Shown here: positions 33,001 to 45,611 of the stretch, in pieces
How positions within the stretch are numbered: the stretch's first letter is position 1
Layout: each line of letters starts with the position of its first letter
Assembly: GCA_001692895.1 (NCBI GenBank)
Contig: KV748177.1
Span: 1,240,001 to 1,304,000 of the forward strand
DNA from: Cenococcum geophilum 1.58
Lineage: Eukaryota > Ascomycota > Dothideomycetes > Gloniales > Gloniaceae
Reading direction: 5' to 3'
DNA: 64,000 nucleotides
Translations under genes and position numbers: made by a program
Notes under the pieces: generated by a model
Database searches by the model: none
What the model was told of the DNA's origin: nothing
What the model saw: only the letters and a program-made list of their open reading frames with translations

Positions 33001-34905
33001 CCGTCTCGTGTTGAGATAGTCAGAAGGCTGTATCCGCCAGAAGAAAATATGCCATCCCACATGTTCGCTCAAGCCTGCAGTGAAAATGCTTGATCCATTG
33101 CCCGTGCATCCACCGAACCTCCCTCCCCAGCGTTAAACGGAGGCCGCAGAAATGCTTCAGCGCTCATCCTGCCCCAGCGGGATTTCCGAGCATTGACTGG
33201 GAAGACTGACCTGCAAGGGTAACCCATCGGCCGCAGAGCTATGGTTGCTTTTGACTCGTAATCTCGAACCTCTCTGTAAACAATCTGTGATCTACATAAT
33301 TACATTTCGCCCCTACTCAGGCTCCGACCTTTTGCAGGCTCACGTTACACGCACCACGTCTATTGCGAGAGCCAGAGTGGTGCCAGATAGTAATCTCGCA
33401 TATCCCGCGTGTTAAACGCCCACGAAAGTCCAGGACCACACTTTAACGCTATCGTTAGCAAGATTTTCGATAGTTTGCAGCCGCTTACACTGGCAGCACC
33501 AGACCAGCAGCACCGCCTACCAGCACGATTCCTGAGACAGAGAGAGAGAGAGAGACCCCCAGAAGTCAAACCCCACAAGCGTCCTTGCAACCAAGCGTGA
33601 GTAGCCCTCCAGCCCCCAAACCGAAGTTCATGCAGCTAATAATACCTGAAGGAGCACATAAGACCTAACAGTTACAGGTACTAACCCACTCTTATGCAAT
33701 ATTTCGAGTTTCCATTTTAGGAGAACGTGGAGGCACAAAGACAGAGCTGACAGATCCGGCGCCTCCAGGTCTTAGACCACCCAATCCGCAGAGAACTATA
33801 CTATATCAACAGCAGCGGAGGATTCAGCTCAAGGCAGACTTTGGTAGACCAAATCCAAGTATCTGGTCCAGCCGTCGTGAGCGTCTGGCCTCGCACGAAT
33901 CCGAGCTTCCGGTTTACGGGCTGTATTCTCACGATTTGGTCTGGGTCGACCACGGGCAAGGCAAGCGGAGGGAAAAGCCAGATCATCCACTGGCGCAGGC
34001 ACCGGGTAACTGCATACATTGGGGTGGGATCTGGAAGACCTACTTTCTCTGGAGCACATCATCAGCCGGGCAGTCAGCGTTCCGTTAGTTGTCCGGATTT
34101 CCCTAGATTACAACCCTTCTCGCGATTACTTCGACAGGCTCAGGAGTGGTTTAACGGGGTTCAGCAGTCCGAAGGTTTCCTGTCCAGCCAGCGGACTATT
34201 ACTATTACCGTGGGAGCGTCGGCCCAGAGTTTGGACGAGGTGAAATCACTTGGGGCAAGAGACTCGGAAGTAGCCGAAGCCTCATCCGGACTAGCGAGAA
34301 ATAACCAACACGCGCAACGAGGAAGAAGTACCTCGTACCCTCACTCTCACAACCTCCTCAACTCTTCTTCACCCTCCCCCGAGCACACTGTGGCCGTGAT
34401 TCATCACAGGTACGTTGTTGACTGTCGCTGCACCGTGTTCCACTGCCCCCTGTCATGCCCTGCACCTGCCCGTCAGCTGGAGCGTCCCCTTTTTCGATTC
34501 ACCTCGCCGTGCTGGCACCGTCCTCTCCTGTCCATCGCCTTCGAGCGCAATACGCTTTGTTCCACTTGCATTTCAACCCTCACACTTGACGCTGACCTGA
34601 TTCACATAATAGTGCTCCCTCAGCATTGACCCTCGCGCGGTCCGACCCTTTCTTGACGCAGTCGGACGGACCACCTGTAACGAAGCTTTGATTCTGCGTG
34701 GTGGTCTTCTGGATACCAACAGTATCAAGAACGACATATCGATCGGACTCTAGGTCTCAGTGAATGCACATACCCCCGCTCGAAGGGTCTCTCGCAGCCA
34801 TCAGCCAGTCCTCCAGTGGTGCGCAAATTTCCTCCCAAGTTTTGGATCCCGCCTTGCCTCCCTTCATACACCTGCTTCCACCAGAGGACACACTCTTCAC
34901 GCTGG
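30097..34905. other. 4.8-kb gene-free region upstream of the C2H2 regulator
   Basis: No coding region can be supported. The longest open frame (plus 33841-34629) begins at GTG, has no domain and overlaps a pyrimidine-rich stretch; I read it as leader DNA. Contains a GA repeat (33539-33555). The 34.3-34.9 kb part is rich in C and T on the plus strand, with donor-like GTACGT at 34412, so a spliced 5'UTR is possible. Long upstream regions of this kind are typical of fungal developmental regulators. Confidence 0.5.
33539..33555. repeat. (GA)n microsatellite
   Basis: About eight consecutive GA dinucleotides in the non-coding region upstream of the zinc-finger gene. Confidence 0.85.
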
Positions 34906-36436
34906 ATGATGGAGCTTGGTAATATACTTAATACTAAAATTCCAGCGCAAGCTATAGCAGGAAGACCGATACGGTACGATATGCAGCACAACATGCAACA
35001 CGACCTCCAACAACAACATTTCGGCCCCACGTCCTATCTCAACGGTAGGATCAAGTCAGAGAACGGCTCTGATCGTGGCGTATCCCCCCATCCCTCCGAA
35101 CACTCGTCTCGTTATTCGTCGCAAGCACCGCAACCTCTTCAATCGTACCCGCCAATGTCGAACAATATGAACGGCATGCGTTATCCCTCGCCTTCGCAGA
35201 TGCAAACCCCAATGCCTCTGCTCAACAACAACAATTATATCCCGAATCCGCCCGACCATACGTATCCACAGCAAGCACCTCCCGATCAGCAGAACCAACA
35301 AACTGGTGGAAGACCAGCATCCGACACGGGCCCACCTAAGGCCTTTGCCTGCTCGACATGTGGTAAGGGCTTTGCGCGACGCAGTGACCTTGCTCGTCAC
35401 GGTAGGGTCTCCAGCCATCCAGAACACACGTCACTTACTGATCGAACTCTAGAACGCATTCACAGTGGTGTCCGCCCTCACGTCTGTGATTATCCAGGAT
35501 GTGGCAAGCAGTTCATCCAACGCTCCGCTTTAACCGTTCACCAACGTGTTCACACCGGAGAAAAGCCTCACATGTGTGAAAGATGCGGAAAGGTATGATA
35601 TATTGTGATAATCTAAGCCTTCATTTAAACTAACCGCCTCAAAGCCTTTCAGCGACTCAAGTTCCCTAGCTAGACACCGTAGGATACATTCGGGAAAACG
35701 CCCGTACAAATGTCCTTATGCCGACTGCCAGAAGACCTTCACGCGGCGTACCACGCTCACCCGGCATCAAAACCACCACACTGGCACCGTTGAGGAAGCC
35801 GCTGCTGCTACTGCCGCTGCTTTAGCTTCGCGTGCATCTGCTCCAAGCAGGTCAACCCGCTCAGATGCGGATGAGTTCTCTGAGACTGCATCTCCACTAG
35901 GAACGCCGTCTCCCAACGAACGGCCTATATCCCTCTCGCCAGCAGCAGGAATGCCTGTTGTTCCTGCCATGCACCGTCAGGCATCAGACTACGCTTACAT
36001 GGGCAATATGAACGTGCCTCCTCATCTTCGCAATGAAATCCAGCAACCAAGTCCTCGCTCTTCTCCATCTTTGACTTCTCAGTCGTACACCTCTGCTGTA
36101 AACAATCAACGACCGTCGCTCACCTCTCACCCAAGTGGTTACGGACCACCGCCTATTCTAGAGCCTCCTGCCTCAGCTAATCATGGTCAACCCGGGAGCG
36201 TCAACGGAAGCCCTCACATGGGAACCATGGGTTGGCAGTCCCCATCTCAACAAGGCTTGCCCTCTCCAGGCCCAGCTGATAGTTATGTCTACCCAGAACC
36301 TCATTATAATTCGTCTGCTACAAATATGTACTATCCAAACTCCAACATTCGACGGCCTCAGAGCACAGAGCCCGACCAATACGATCCGCGTCAGCAGAGG
36401 ATGGCTGGTGACATGTGGGCACCACCCGTTCAGTAG
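34906..36436 (+). CDS. C2H2 zinc-finger transcription factor with four fingers
   Basis: Predicted nuclear DNA-binding regulator. Three exons, 34906-35401, 35453-35592 and 35645-36436 (475 aa). Start chosen at [20 protein letters not shown]; the frame is open further upstream but that part looks like leader. Residues 1-145 are Gln/Asn/Pro/Ser-rich. Fingers: [21 protein letters not shown] (Cys149, 152, His165, 169), [41 protein letters not shown] and [20 protein letters not shown], joined by HTGEKPH/HSGKRPY linkers. The C-terminal half is Ser/Pro/Tyr-rich and disordered. Intron 1 (51 nt) separates the two zinc-ligand histidines of finger 1 and contains no in-frame stop. I do not assign a named orthologue; it is conserved-looking among filamentous fungi. 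Confidence 0.9.
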
Positions 36437-37755
36437 AGTCGAAAATTTCCTTTGTCCTCGTGTACCTATAGCTCAGAGCTTATATATTGGTGTTCCTGGC
36501 AGTGGCTATACCCCTGTTTTACTTCCCGAAAAATTCCCTCCCGTGGCTTTATTGGCATTCGTCTTTTTGGGGTTTCTAAGGCAATCGGCACCATGGCTTC
36601 CCTAGTACATCTTGCTAGTCCTTCCGGAACTTTTGTTCTCAATACAACATCCTATCGCTGGCATTTCCTTTGTTTGTTTCAGATTTTTTGTTAGTTTGCA
36701 CTGGCTGTCCTCATCTCTCAACGCCTCACTGTGGACGGAAGACATCGTAATCTCTGTGGGCTTCCTGTGGTTTTCTTTCGGATGGGCTTTGAATGGCGTC
36801 CTTGAAGAGGATGGAGAGGGCGTCTTTGGCTCATGCAGCTATATTTTTTGGTTTGGCACGACACTTTAACTAGACTGGATTACTTAATGATGGACCACAT
36901 TCACTCGTATAACCATCTTACCAACACATTCCGTGTGATGTGTGTGCTTGAATATTTTGCGATGTACCTAAAAATGATATAGTTGATTTATCATATTTCG
37001 CAGTAGAACGGAAAGATTAGTTCTTGCATGCAGAGATTTGGCCTAGATTTCCGGCGGGTTCCGTCCATTGGTATTGAGAAGGCTACAACAGACTATTTGA
37101 ACTTTCCTCCAGTCACATTGAGTGGAAGGAATAAGGAACATGGACTTAATTGGATGCATAGAGTCGCTGACGGTCCGCTATCGAAAAGAACAGGTCTAAG
37201 CATTTACCAAATAGTTTTGGATGCCCTCGGAAACCCCACCAGAATTCTGATTCCACACCGATACATTGTCAAAAGCCTTCTGTCTGTTTTACCACATTGT
37301 GATTGTATGCAGCAAATACTATTTTAGGAGGTGGGTCATGCTTGCACGCAAGCTTTGGCACAACCAAAAGGTTGAAAAGAAAGCCACAAAACTGACAGCC
37401 GAGCCCAGCCTCATCTTCGCACGGGCTTGGTGACGACTCCGCTCTGCGACCTCAACCTTCTTTCTACCAGGTACTATCCGCCACCTCACTACCTCAAACA
37501 AATCAACTTTCCTTTGACACTCTCTATCCAAAAGAAGCATCGTGGAAGACCGCTCCTTGCACATTTTCTTTTCGGCCAAGTGAGCTCTCAGGAAGGGCTT
37601 GCACTATTGGCGCGACCATCACCCTAAGCACACCTGAAGCCTCTCAGCGGCCTTCGCATCCCTCTCGATCACGCGACGAATATATCACCTGGGCCTCTCT
37701 AAATACTCGTCGCGCCGTGCATTAAGATATATTGAAATCATAACCGCTAGTCATA
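36437..37755. other. Intergenic, 3'UTR of C2H2 gene and promoter of epsin
   Basis: 1.3 kb, with short motif-less open frames only. T-rich on the plus strand near 36660-36860, as for a long 3'UTR. The stretch 37480-37755 is a pyrimidine-rich leader before the epsin ATG. Confidence 0.55.
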
Positions 37756-39635
37756 ATGTCGAAAGTGGTGAGGAGCGTCAAGAACGTCACCAAAGGCTAT
37801 TCTGCGGTGGAAGTAAAGGTTCGAAATGGTATGGCATTCCAAGGCCTCTCTAATGGCATCCACTGACTTATGTAGCCACTAGCAATGACCCGTGGGGTCC
37901 GGTGGGCTCCGACATGGCGGAGATTGCCCAAATCACATTCAACAAGTCAGTATACTGCATTTGCGCTGAGCTTGCACTAACTATGGGCTGTCTAGCTCTA
38001 CCGACTTCTACCAAGTCATGGATATGCTAGACAAACGGCTAAACGACAAAGGAAAGAACTGGCGCCATGTCCTAAAATCGCTAAAGGTTCTTGATTACTG
38101 CCTGCACGAGGGCTCTGAACTTGTCGTTACCTGGGCACGGAAAAACATCTACATCATCAAGACATTGCGAGAATTCCAGTACATTGACGAGGACGGTCGA
38201 GACGTTGGTCAAAATGGTAAATTTGATTACCATCTCAAGACTTTCCAACTAATTTGTCCATACAGTCAGAGTCTCTGCCAAAGAGCTTACTTCCTTAATC
38301 CTGGATGAGGAAAGACTTCGAGCGGAACGGTCGGACCGGAAAACTTGGAAATCTCGCGTTACAGGAATTGAGGAATTTGGTGGACATGGATATGGAAGTG
38401 GCGGAGATGCACCAAGACCCCGTCAGAGGGAACAACGGCAAAAGCGGGAAAATGACGTGGAAGACCTTGAGCTGAAGCTCGCGCTGGAAGCAAGTAAGAA
38501 CGAAGCGGAGGAGGACAGAAAACGACGCGAAAAGAACGCTGGCCACTCTCCCGATGATGACGATCTTGCAAAAGCGATCAAGCTCAGCAAGGAAGAAGAG
38601 GAACTCCGCCGGCGAGAGTTGGAAGAGTCCAACGCATCATCATTATTTGATGATACTCCTACGCAGCCGGCTGCATTTCAACCAACCGGAAATAACCAAG
38701 GGTACCAGCAGCAGGGTGCTGTGGATTGGTTCGGAAATCTGGTCGACCAGCAAAATCCTCAAAACACCGGCTTCCTTAACAATGCCTATTCTCAGCCTAC
38801 TGGCATGCAAGGCCAGCAGACAGGATTTCAGAATGGGTATGGTGGTTACGGTGGCTATCAACAGCAGCCTCAACAAGCAGGTTTCGATCAGGCCTTTGGT
38901 GGTCAAGGATATTTGCAGCCTCAACAGACTGCCTTCAACATGAACAATCCATACGGGCAACAGCTGAATGCCCTGGGTGATGTGAGTCACCAGCAGCAAC
39001 AGCCATTAGAGCAACAGAACACGTTGCAGCCAGGCTCTCACAATCCTTGGGCATCTAACCAACAACCGCATCAAGATTCTCTCCTCCCCCAGCCAACTGG
39101 TTCGAATAATCCGTTTGCCTCATCCTTCAACAGACCACAAAGTGCGCAACCGCAAAGGCCCCCAACACTTAGTACATTGCAAGAGCAAAAGACACAGACT
39201 CAATTTAACAACACCAATTTCAATCCTCCCGTAACTTTCTCACCACAACAGACAGCACAGCCACCAAAAGACACCAATCCGCTCAGTGCACAGCTCAATG
39301 CTCTCCTCATCAGCGGTGAAGGCCAGGACACGTTTGGAAATGTCGGCAATCTTCGTATCCCTGCTCAACACACAGCACCGGGAACTTTTGTCAATTCCGC
39401 TGGTCAAGGTCTGAACAGGCTGAATGCAAACCAAACCGGCAACAACCCCTTCTTAAACTCGCAATTCACTGGCATGCCACAACAGACTGGCTTCGCTCAA
39501 AACCGAATGATGCCAGCACAGACGGGACCCGCAGGGTCATTTGGAGCCAATCCGTATAGTGGCGGCAACCCCTTCGGAGGTGCTCAGCACGGAGGCCAGC
39601 AGCAACCGCAGAATGGGAGTCTGATAGACCTATAG
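37756..39635 (+). CDS. Epsin (ENTH-domain endocytic adaptor, Ent1/Ent2 type)
   Basis: Clathrin adaptor that binds PI(4,5)P2, ubiquitinated cargo, EH-domain proteins and clathrin at endocytic sites. Four exons, 37756-37828, 37876-37945, 37996-38216 and 38266-39635 (577 aa); short introns with donors GTATGG, GTCAGT and GTAAAT. ENTH domain residues 1-140: MSKVVRSVKNVTKGYSAVEV..., NDPWGPVGSDMAEIAQITFN, KNWRHVLKSLKVLDYCLHEG. Two UIM-like helices follow (ELKLALEASKNEAEED; DDDLAKAIKLSKEEEELRRR). The Gln/Asn-rich tail has NPF motifs (NNPFASSF, NNPFLNS, GGNPFGG) and repeated PTG(F/M)Q-like elements. The protein ends in a clathrin-box-like LIDL. All hallmark motifs are present. Confidence 0.95.
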
Positions 39636-40304
39636 CGGTCGTCAGAGATGGTTCCTTTTCTTTTTACTTATTTCAATAGTTAGAGCGTTGCTGTAACGAT
39701 TGTTTACTTTGATCCCTTTCTTTGTACCTTCATTGGCCATTCAACGATAAGTTGACGGGGGCTTTTGATGGCTGCGGTGCTCATGACAGGCAAACGGTGT
39801 TGCAGTTGTATTATGATCGATTCATTTCCGGAGGGTTTTGTCTACGTTTTGCATGACCAGGAATTCGCTGGTCGTGTGTCTTATGGCTTGAATTGCACAT
39901 AAGACGATACCTACTCTTTATCTGCCTGTTAAGTATCTTCTGGACGTCTAGATGGATGGTGTAGCTCTCAGAGCCATGGGTGGTCAAGGCAAAAATGTAA
40001 CGAGTTCACTTCTAGTTGGTCCGAGCGTGATGCAGACGTTATTCCGCCACTCACTCTATCCCCGGCTTAGCGTAGCCGAGCCCTTTCAGCGGGGAGTCTT
40101 ACCATCGGCAAGGCATACGAAGTGAAGCCGTTACTCCGGAGATGCTCTGGCAGTAGCAATAATAGGTACAATAGCGTTCTGTCGCTATATAGTTACCTCC
40201 TTTCCCTTCTCGTCCTTTCTATTTCCAACATCTTCCTCCTCTACCTTCCAACCTCATCATACTTACGCTATATAATTCCCTTTGCCAATACCTTTACCAT
40301 CAGT
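39636..40304. other. Intergenic, epsin 3'UTR and promoter of F-box-like gene
   Basis: 670 bp with no gene. Plus-strand pyrimidine-rich leader from 40180 to 40300. Confidence 0.6.
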
Positions 40305-41257
40305 ATGAGCCGTACCCCAAGCCGCTCACCAAAACCTGCAAAACGAATTCGTACGCCCGATGCAATATTCAACATGATTCCTACTCCCCCGGACTCGCCG
40401 TGCGCTGGTTTCGCCACGACGTCCACCACTTCATCCCCGCAAGCCTCCGATAAACCCTTCCCTTTCATGCTTCTCCCTACCGAGCTGCGTATACACATAT
40501 ACCGCATGGCACTAAGTCGCCCAAAGCCAATTCTTCTCCATATGGCACGGGCCCCCGAACCGGACAGCTCTAGCTACTCCGCCGACAGCGACAGCTCAGA
40601 CCGGGCTTCCCATTCTGAAGTCCGCCGTCGTACCGCGCAGTCTCTCCGCACCCCACAGTGCACCGCCACTCGCTCTACATCCGAAAACATTAACTCCGAA
40701 CCTATTATTCCAGCTTTGTTACGCGTCAGTCAACAAGTATATCGCGAAGCTCGCCCAGTGCTGTATGCGGACAACCGCTTTGTCCTGCAACTAGACTCAG
40801 CGACTCACACGCTAGGCACCTTACATCAACGTTCTCGAAGTTTAATCAAGCACGTGTGCCTCACCATACCTACACATCATGATATTCTCGAGGGTTTCGC
40901 GGACTTGGTGCGGCTGGGGTTGAGATATTGCTGGGGTCTTCGGACATTCACAATCACGCTTCCGTACATGTTCCCGGAGGACAGGACCATCAGCAGTACG
41001 ACGAACGTCTACGCGAACGCGTTTCATATTCTCAGATGGCTGCCGAAGAACTGCGTAGTCAAATTAGAGGGCAGTGTGCACGAGGAGATTAGGAGAGTGG
41101 TCGAGGATAACGGCAGATTGGCTGTGGCGCTAGACGAGGTTCGTTCTCCTAATGCTCATCACGCTTTAGTCTTACGTGAATGTCACCGCTAACCCGTCAC
41201 TGGTTCGTGCAGAAAGCATATCTTCGCCGCCAACATCAAATGCCAGACCGTCCATGA
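40305..41257 (+). CDS. F-box-like / 2EXR-type fungal protein
   Basis: Two exons, 40305-41138 and 41213-41257 (292 aa), intron donor GTTCGT and acceptor GTGCAG; without splicing the frame would end at 41192. Residues 1-50 are basic and Ser/Pro-rich with IRTPDAIFNMIPTPPDSP. Then FPFMLLPTELRIHIYRMAL, the LPxELRxxIY helix typical of fungal F-box-like domains. A Ser/Asp-rich insert follows, then IPALLRVSQQVYREARPVLY and FVLQLDSATHTL, the usual continuation of this fungal family. The short last exon ends KAYLRRQHQMPDRP. Such proteins are numerous in Pezizomycotina and mostly unstudied; a ubiquitin-ligase adaptor role is only presumed. Confidence 0.82.
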
Positions 41258-43466
41258 ACGAGGGCAAGGCATTCATATAGTGAAACACACCACATTAATT
41301 CTTGATGTTAAGTTTTTGGAAGAAAAACAGCGCTTGGATACGAGAGATGATATTGGCCGGTGCGTATATACTTGGTTTAGTGATATTCCAGAAACTTTGT
41401 ATTATCCTGTCGTTTGAACGTTTGGTGTGGTAGCAACTCTAAGCTTGGAGTTCAAATGCCAATGGTTATGGGGCATGATGAACAGTATAGAAGAAAAGAC
41501 AGTCGTTCTTTACGCTCGATTCGGCATCATATGAGATAACTAATCTCCACGAAAATGTCTTGCTGTCCACTTCAATGGAATGGCTATGCAGCATTACTCA
41601 ATACATATATTCAGAGAAAGGTTGACTCTGCCCTTCATCCAAACCAAAATTATCTCTGTGGTTTCATGCTGGTCCCTCAATACTGCACAACTGAAAGAAG
41701 CATTTGAAACTCTGTTCAATTATGCTACCATGAGATTGCACTCATTGTATAGCCCATCGCATCTTTTTCTTTGATTGGTATTTTATTTCTCAAATCGATC
41801 CTTCTCACCGAGACCCTTGCAGGCATCTCGATGCAAAGAAAGAAAATCCTTCAGCACTTCTAGAAGCATATACCGTATCATCAACAGATCGCCCCGTAGG
41901 ATCCTCTGAGAATCTTCTGCGCCCTCACACCCCTGAATGTGAACCAGAAAATCCGATCGAGGCCATGCCCTCCGAATATGTACTTTCCATTCCCCCCAGG
42001 ACACGGAGCCACTATCCCTTAACCCGCCAAAATTGGTCGTACAGTTATCGATAAGGGCTAGCCAATCAAATGAGCGGAATCAAGACCTGTGCTTAGAAAT
42101 AAGAAGCTAATAATATTGCTTAATTATCATGCAAAAGTGATATATAAACCTATTCTTTAAAGTTAAGTCACTTAATATAAAGTAATCAGCAGTCGTCCTT
42201 CTACGGAATGGTATCCGGCACATACCGCAACCAAATAGAGTGCTTGGTGAGCCATGGTAGTCAATATAAAGAGGTTCGAAATGGGGCAGTGGCCAGGGCT
42301 TCGGGATAGTATTTTAGCTGTCTCATTTAGTGGAACGTTACATTGAGACTTCTGGACAAAACCTGCATCAATCCCAGCACAATTGCGAGGCATGGGGGTG
42401 GTTAAATTCATAATTGAATTCTATATTAAGCATGCGTAGATTTGATTCTGGTGTTCGCGCACAGACCACTTTCTGTACGACCCTGACGGGTTAAGGAATA
42501 GAACGGCAGCGGAATATAGTATTTCATGCAGTCATACATTGCACGGCGACCAGGACACCAGAGGCCATTTTATCGTTTGCCATAAATGAGTGACGGCATA
42601 GACGTAGACGTCGACCATTCATCGGCTAGATGAAGTTTCCAGAAGACCCTGCCGCTAACCACGGCGCCGAGCCGCCATCCGACTCACGTAATTTGACATC
42701 TTCTCATCATCTTATTGCTCCATCGCTTCTTGTGAACCGTGAATTCTTCTTCCAATCTGACTAACGTGTATTGCGCTAACAGCATTAGCTCTTCTTTGGT
42801 TTTTGCCGATACGACATTTGTGGCCATGATAATGGTGTCCTTTGACTGAAATGCGAAAGTATCTAATCACTCTCAACCCGTACGACGATTGATTTGAGTG
42901 GCACGCACAATCTTCCCGTAGAAATTGAAATGCGGGGTGAAGTGTCACTAACACGCGTGCTATCCTATGGTTATCGATAAGATCTAGTCCAATAGAACCA
43001 ATCGGGTTAAGTTGGGATGCCCAATTGTTATTTTATCAGTGCACAGTTCACTTAATGGCAGGACGCTAACCGTTGCATTAAATGCGGAAATCTATATGCT
43101 TTACTGAGTAGACAACCAAGCGAATATCGGGAGTCACTAGCACATTTAATAGACCTACAATTTTAAAACCTAAAATCGACGACCCAAAAGAATTCGTAGC
43201 TAAACCCCCATGTTCTCGTCTTGTCGCGAGTTTCTAATGCACCAAGGCAAATATTCGTGTCAACATGGTCCGCGCGTCACTGATAGCGAGCCACACCAAT
43301 GCAGCCTTCTCTTTATTCTCACCGGATACGAACGACATGTAGCAGCCTCTCGCGGCTGGGGAGGACCCCGCCCAACAGCCTTGCCAAATGACTCTTGTTA
43401 ATGTTATACAACATCCAGAGACTCTTGAGGCCTGCTCATGTCGATGTGACCTAGGTAGACCACACC
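41258..43466. other. 2.2-kb AT-rich intergenic region
   Basis: No gene supported. A 73-codon minus-strand frame (41783-42004, MSWGEWKVHIRRAWPRSDFL) is protein-like but isolated. 42050-43200 is AT-rich with many TAATA/TTAAT words compared with the flanking genes, consistent with relic or repeat-derived DNA at the left edge of the accessory segment. Confidence 0.45.
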
Positions 43467-45611
43467 ATGCCGCCTGCCCATCCATGTGGGGATGCGTATA
43501 GAAGGGTATATGTAAAGGTTATCTTCTGGTTAGGTGACTACGATGAGATTACAGAAGAAGTAAGTACCTACACGCTAGCCTCCGCTCATCCCAGCTGACC
43601 CATCAGGCTCAAAAACTTATACAAGCTTTCAAATTATTTGGATATGAGGTCGAGGTAATCGCTCTGCCATATGTGGGCTCTTTAATACCTTTTTTGGAAT
43701 CAATTACACTGGAACCCCGTGGCCTTTGCGCACATGATCTTCAAATGTGGTGCTATGTCGGAGGTACTCGAGTCCTCAACACTAACTATGATGACTTAAC
43801 GTCAGTTCCCAATTGGGAGATGAAAAATGGTGGGCAGCCCAATAATTAGAGTATCCTTGGCAGTAGCGCCTTCTTGGCTGACCCGTTCATTCTTTTATAT
43901 AAGGCATGGACCCTTGCAGACCAACAGCATGCTCACTCAACTGGCTTCCCGACATTGCATTCCAAGCACAAAATTCGGATTCCCTAGTTATCTTCGATTC
44001 GTATCTTGATATGAGCAACGAGGTTCAAGATTTCTTGCAAAATTCAATCAGAGAAGCTCATAGTACAAGTTCCTTTCGTTTTGAGATGCTCTGTCCATGG
44101 TACTCTAAGATCGACACGACACCAGGAACATGCTTCGGACAACTTTCGGGGTTGCTGAGAGATAACGCAAGAGATCATATCCCTGTACGGAGAAAGACGA
44201 ATATCGTTTTCGACTGGTTGAATTTAGTAGAGACCCTGAAAGCTATCCGAAATTATGATCACAGTAGCGGGGGGATCCTACTTCAGCCAAGTACTCAGCC
44301 AGTTTCTCAGCCGCAAGAGCATCGCCACATTACACTACTGAAAATCGGCAGCGTCAAAAAGGCTGTGTATGAAGAAAACGGTCTAAAGGCAAACTTACAA
44401 CAGCAATATTATCAAATATATAAGCATAGCTAATATTGATACAAGATTACTATCGTCGATCCAATTTCGCTCGTGTCGAAAGAGCTCAGGGCAAGTTCGG
44501 CCTAAGTTTGTTGCATATTACCAAAGCTAACTCCAATGCAAGTTTATTATCCAAGAGCTAGTTCAAGAAGACCGCGTAACGAGCGTTTTAAAAGCGAGCC
44601 TATGTGGTCCTAATGTATGTTCGATCACTACCAAAATCTCGGCCCAATGTATTAACATGTTGTATGTCTTAGACTGCCTATGCTCTTAAGGTGCTGAGGC
44701 CCAGAAACATAAGTGAAAGGGCCTGTATCACGCAATGTTTCAACCGAGAACTAGAAACACTGCGAACCGTTTCTTCTCGAAAGCATAAGTGCATTATAGA
44801 ATTTTCGGCCTCCTTCGAGGTCCCCTCTGCACATCCGTTTGGCCACTATGGTCTCATCTTTCCATTCGCAGATGGTGGTAATCTCCATGAATTCCTCAGG
44901 CTTCCAGAAATTCCAGCTTGGCTTGCTCCCCTGGCCAGTAGGAGTAGTTTATGTGAAGTTGTTTACACTCGGGTGACAGGGCTTATGGATGCCCTTGCAT
45001 TTGTCCATTGTAAGTCTCCACCGTCAAAGTATCTCATCCACGGTGATATCAAGCCGTCAAACATTCTCATCCATGGCGGGATATTCAAACTAGCCGATTT
45101 CGGAGTTTCCCGATTGAGAGGAAGTGAGGAAACATCGAAAACATGCTGGGAAGCCGGAACGCTCATGTACGCACCACCTGAACACATGGCTGCAATTAGT
45201 CGTCACGGTCGGGCTCGGGATATATGGGCTCTCGGCTGCGTCATTTTGGAAATTTTAGTCCTCCTCCTTTATGGATTCTCGGACCCACCACAAGTGGAAA
45301 TTTTCGAAGAGGAACGAGAAATTTTCGGTGACGGAGTAAAAGCCTTCTCTAATACTATGGGTTGCGTTGAAAGTTGGATCGCAAAGCTCTGGGAAATGGC
45401 CCACGCTGCAAAGAACATCTACGTCGACGAATCTGATAAGCAGAAGGCACTCCTCAAGCTGTTCAACGTTATGGGAACTATGTTAGTCAAAAACCCGTCC
45501 GATCGAATCACGGCTGCGGGGGCTCGTGACTATTTAGCGTCTTCTGGAGAACCTCGGAATGAGCGCATTCTTATGATCAGCCAGCGAGGGCTAAGTTATA
45601 ATGATACCTAA
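43467..45611 (+). CDS. Degenerate caspase-like domain fused to a protein kinase
   Basis: Six exons by my reading: 43467-43559, 43607-43829, 43904-44380, 44430-44494, 44543-44614 and 44673-45611 (622 aa, frame-consistent). Residues 14-200 follow the fungal caspase-like (C14) pattern: VKVIFWLGDYDEITEEAQKL; DLQMWCYVGGT where catalytic His (usually YAGHG) would be; SDSLVIFDSYLD where the catalytic Cys (usually DCC) would be. Both catalytic residues are missing. From about 285 a protein kinase: a Gly-poor loop, AYALKVLRP (Lys316), HGDIKPSNIL (HGD, not HRD, Asp435), ADFGVS (Asp452), and APPEHMA. Start ATG 43467 has a CACACCATG context. Introns 2 (GTGGGC) and 3 (GTCTAA) have weak donors, so the middle of the model is less certain. 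Likely a self/non-self or stress-signalling protein (inference). Confidence 0.68.

Noticed and set aside
33841-34629. 262-codon plus-strand open frame upstream of the C2H2 gene
   Set aside because: Begins at GTG, has no domain or consistent codon bias, and runs through pyrimidine-rich leader-like DNA; judged non-coding.
35408-35458. Reading the C2H2 gene through without intron 1
   Set aside because: Frame is open, but splicing at 35402/35452 restores an exact C2H2 finger (CxxC...HERIH), so the intron is preferred as the main form.
41783-42004. 73-codon minus-strand frame MSWGEWKVHIRR
   Set aside because: Protein-like but isolated in AT-rich DNA, without splice partners or family resemblance.
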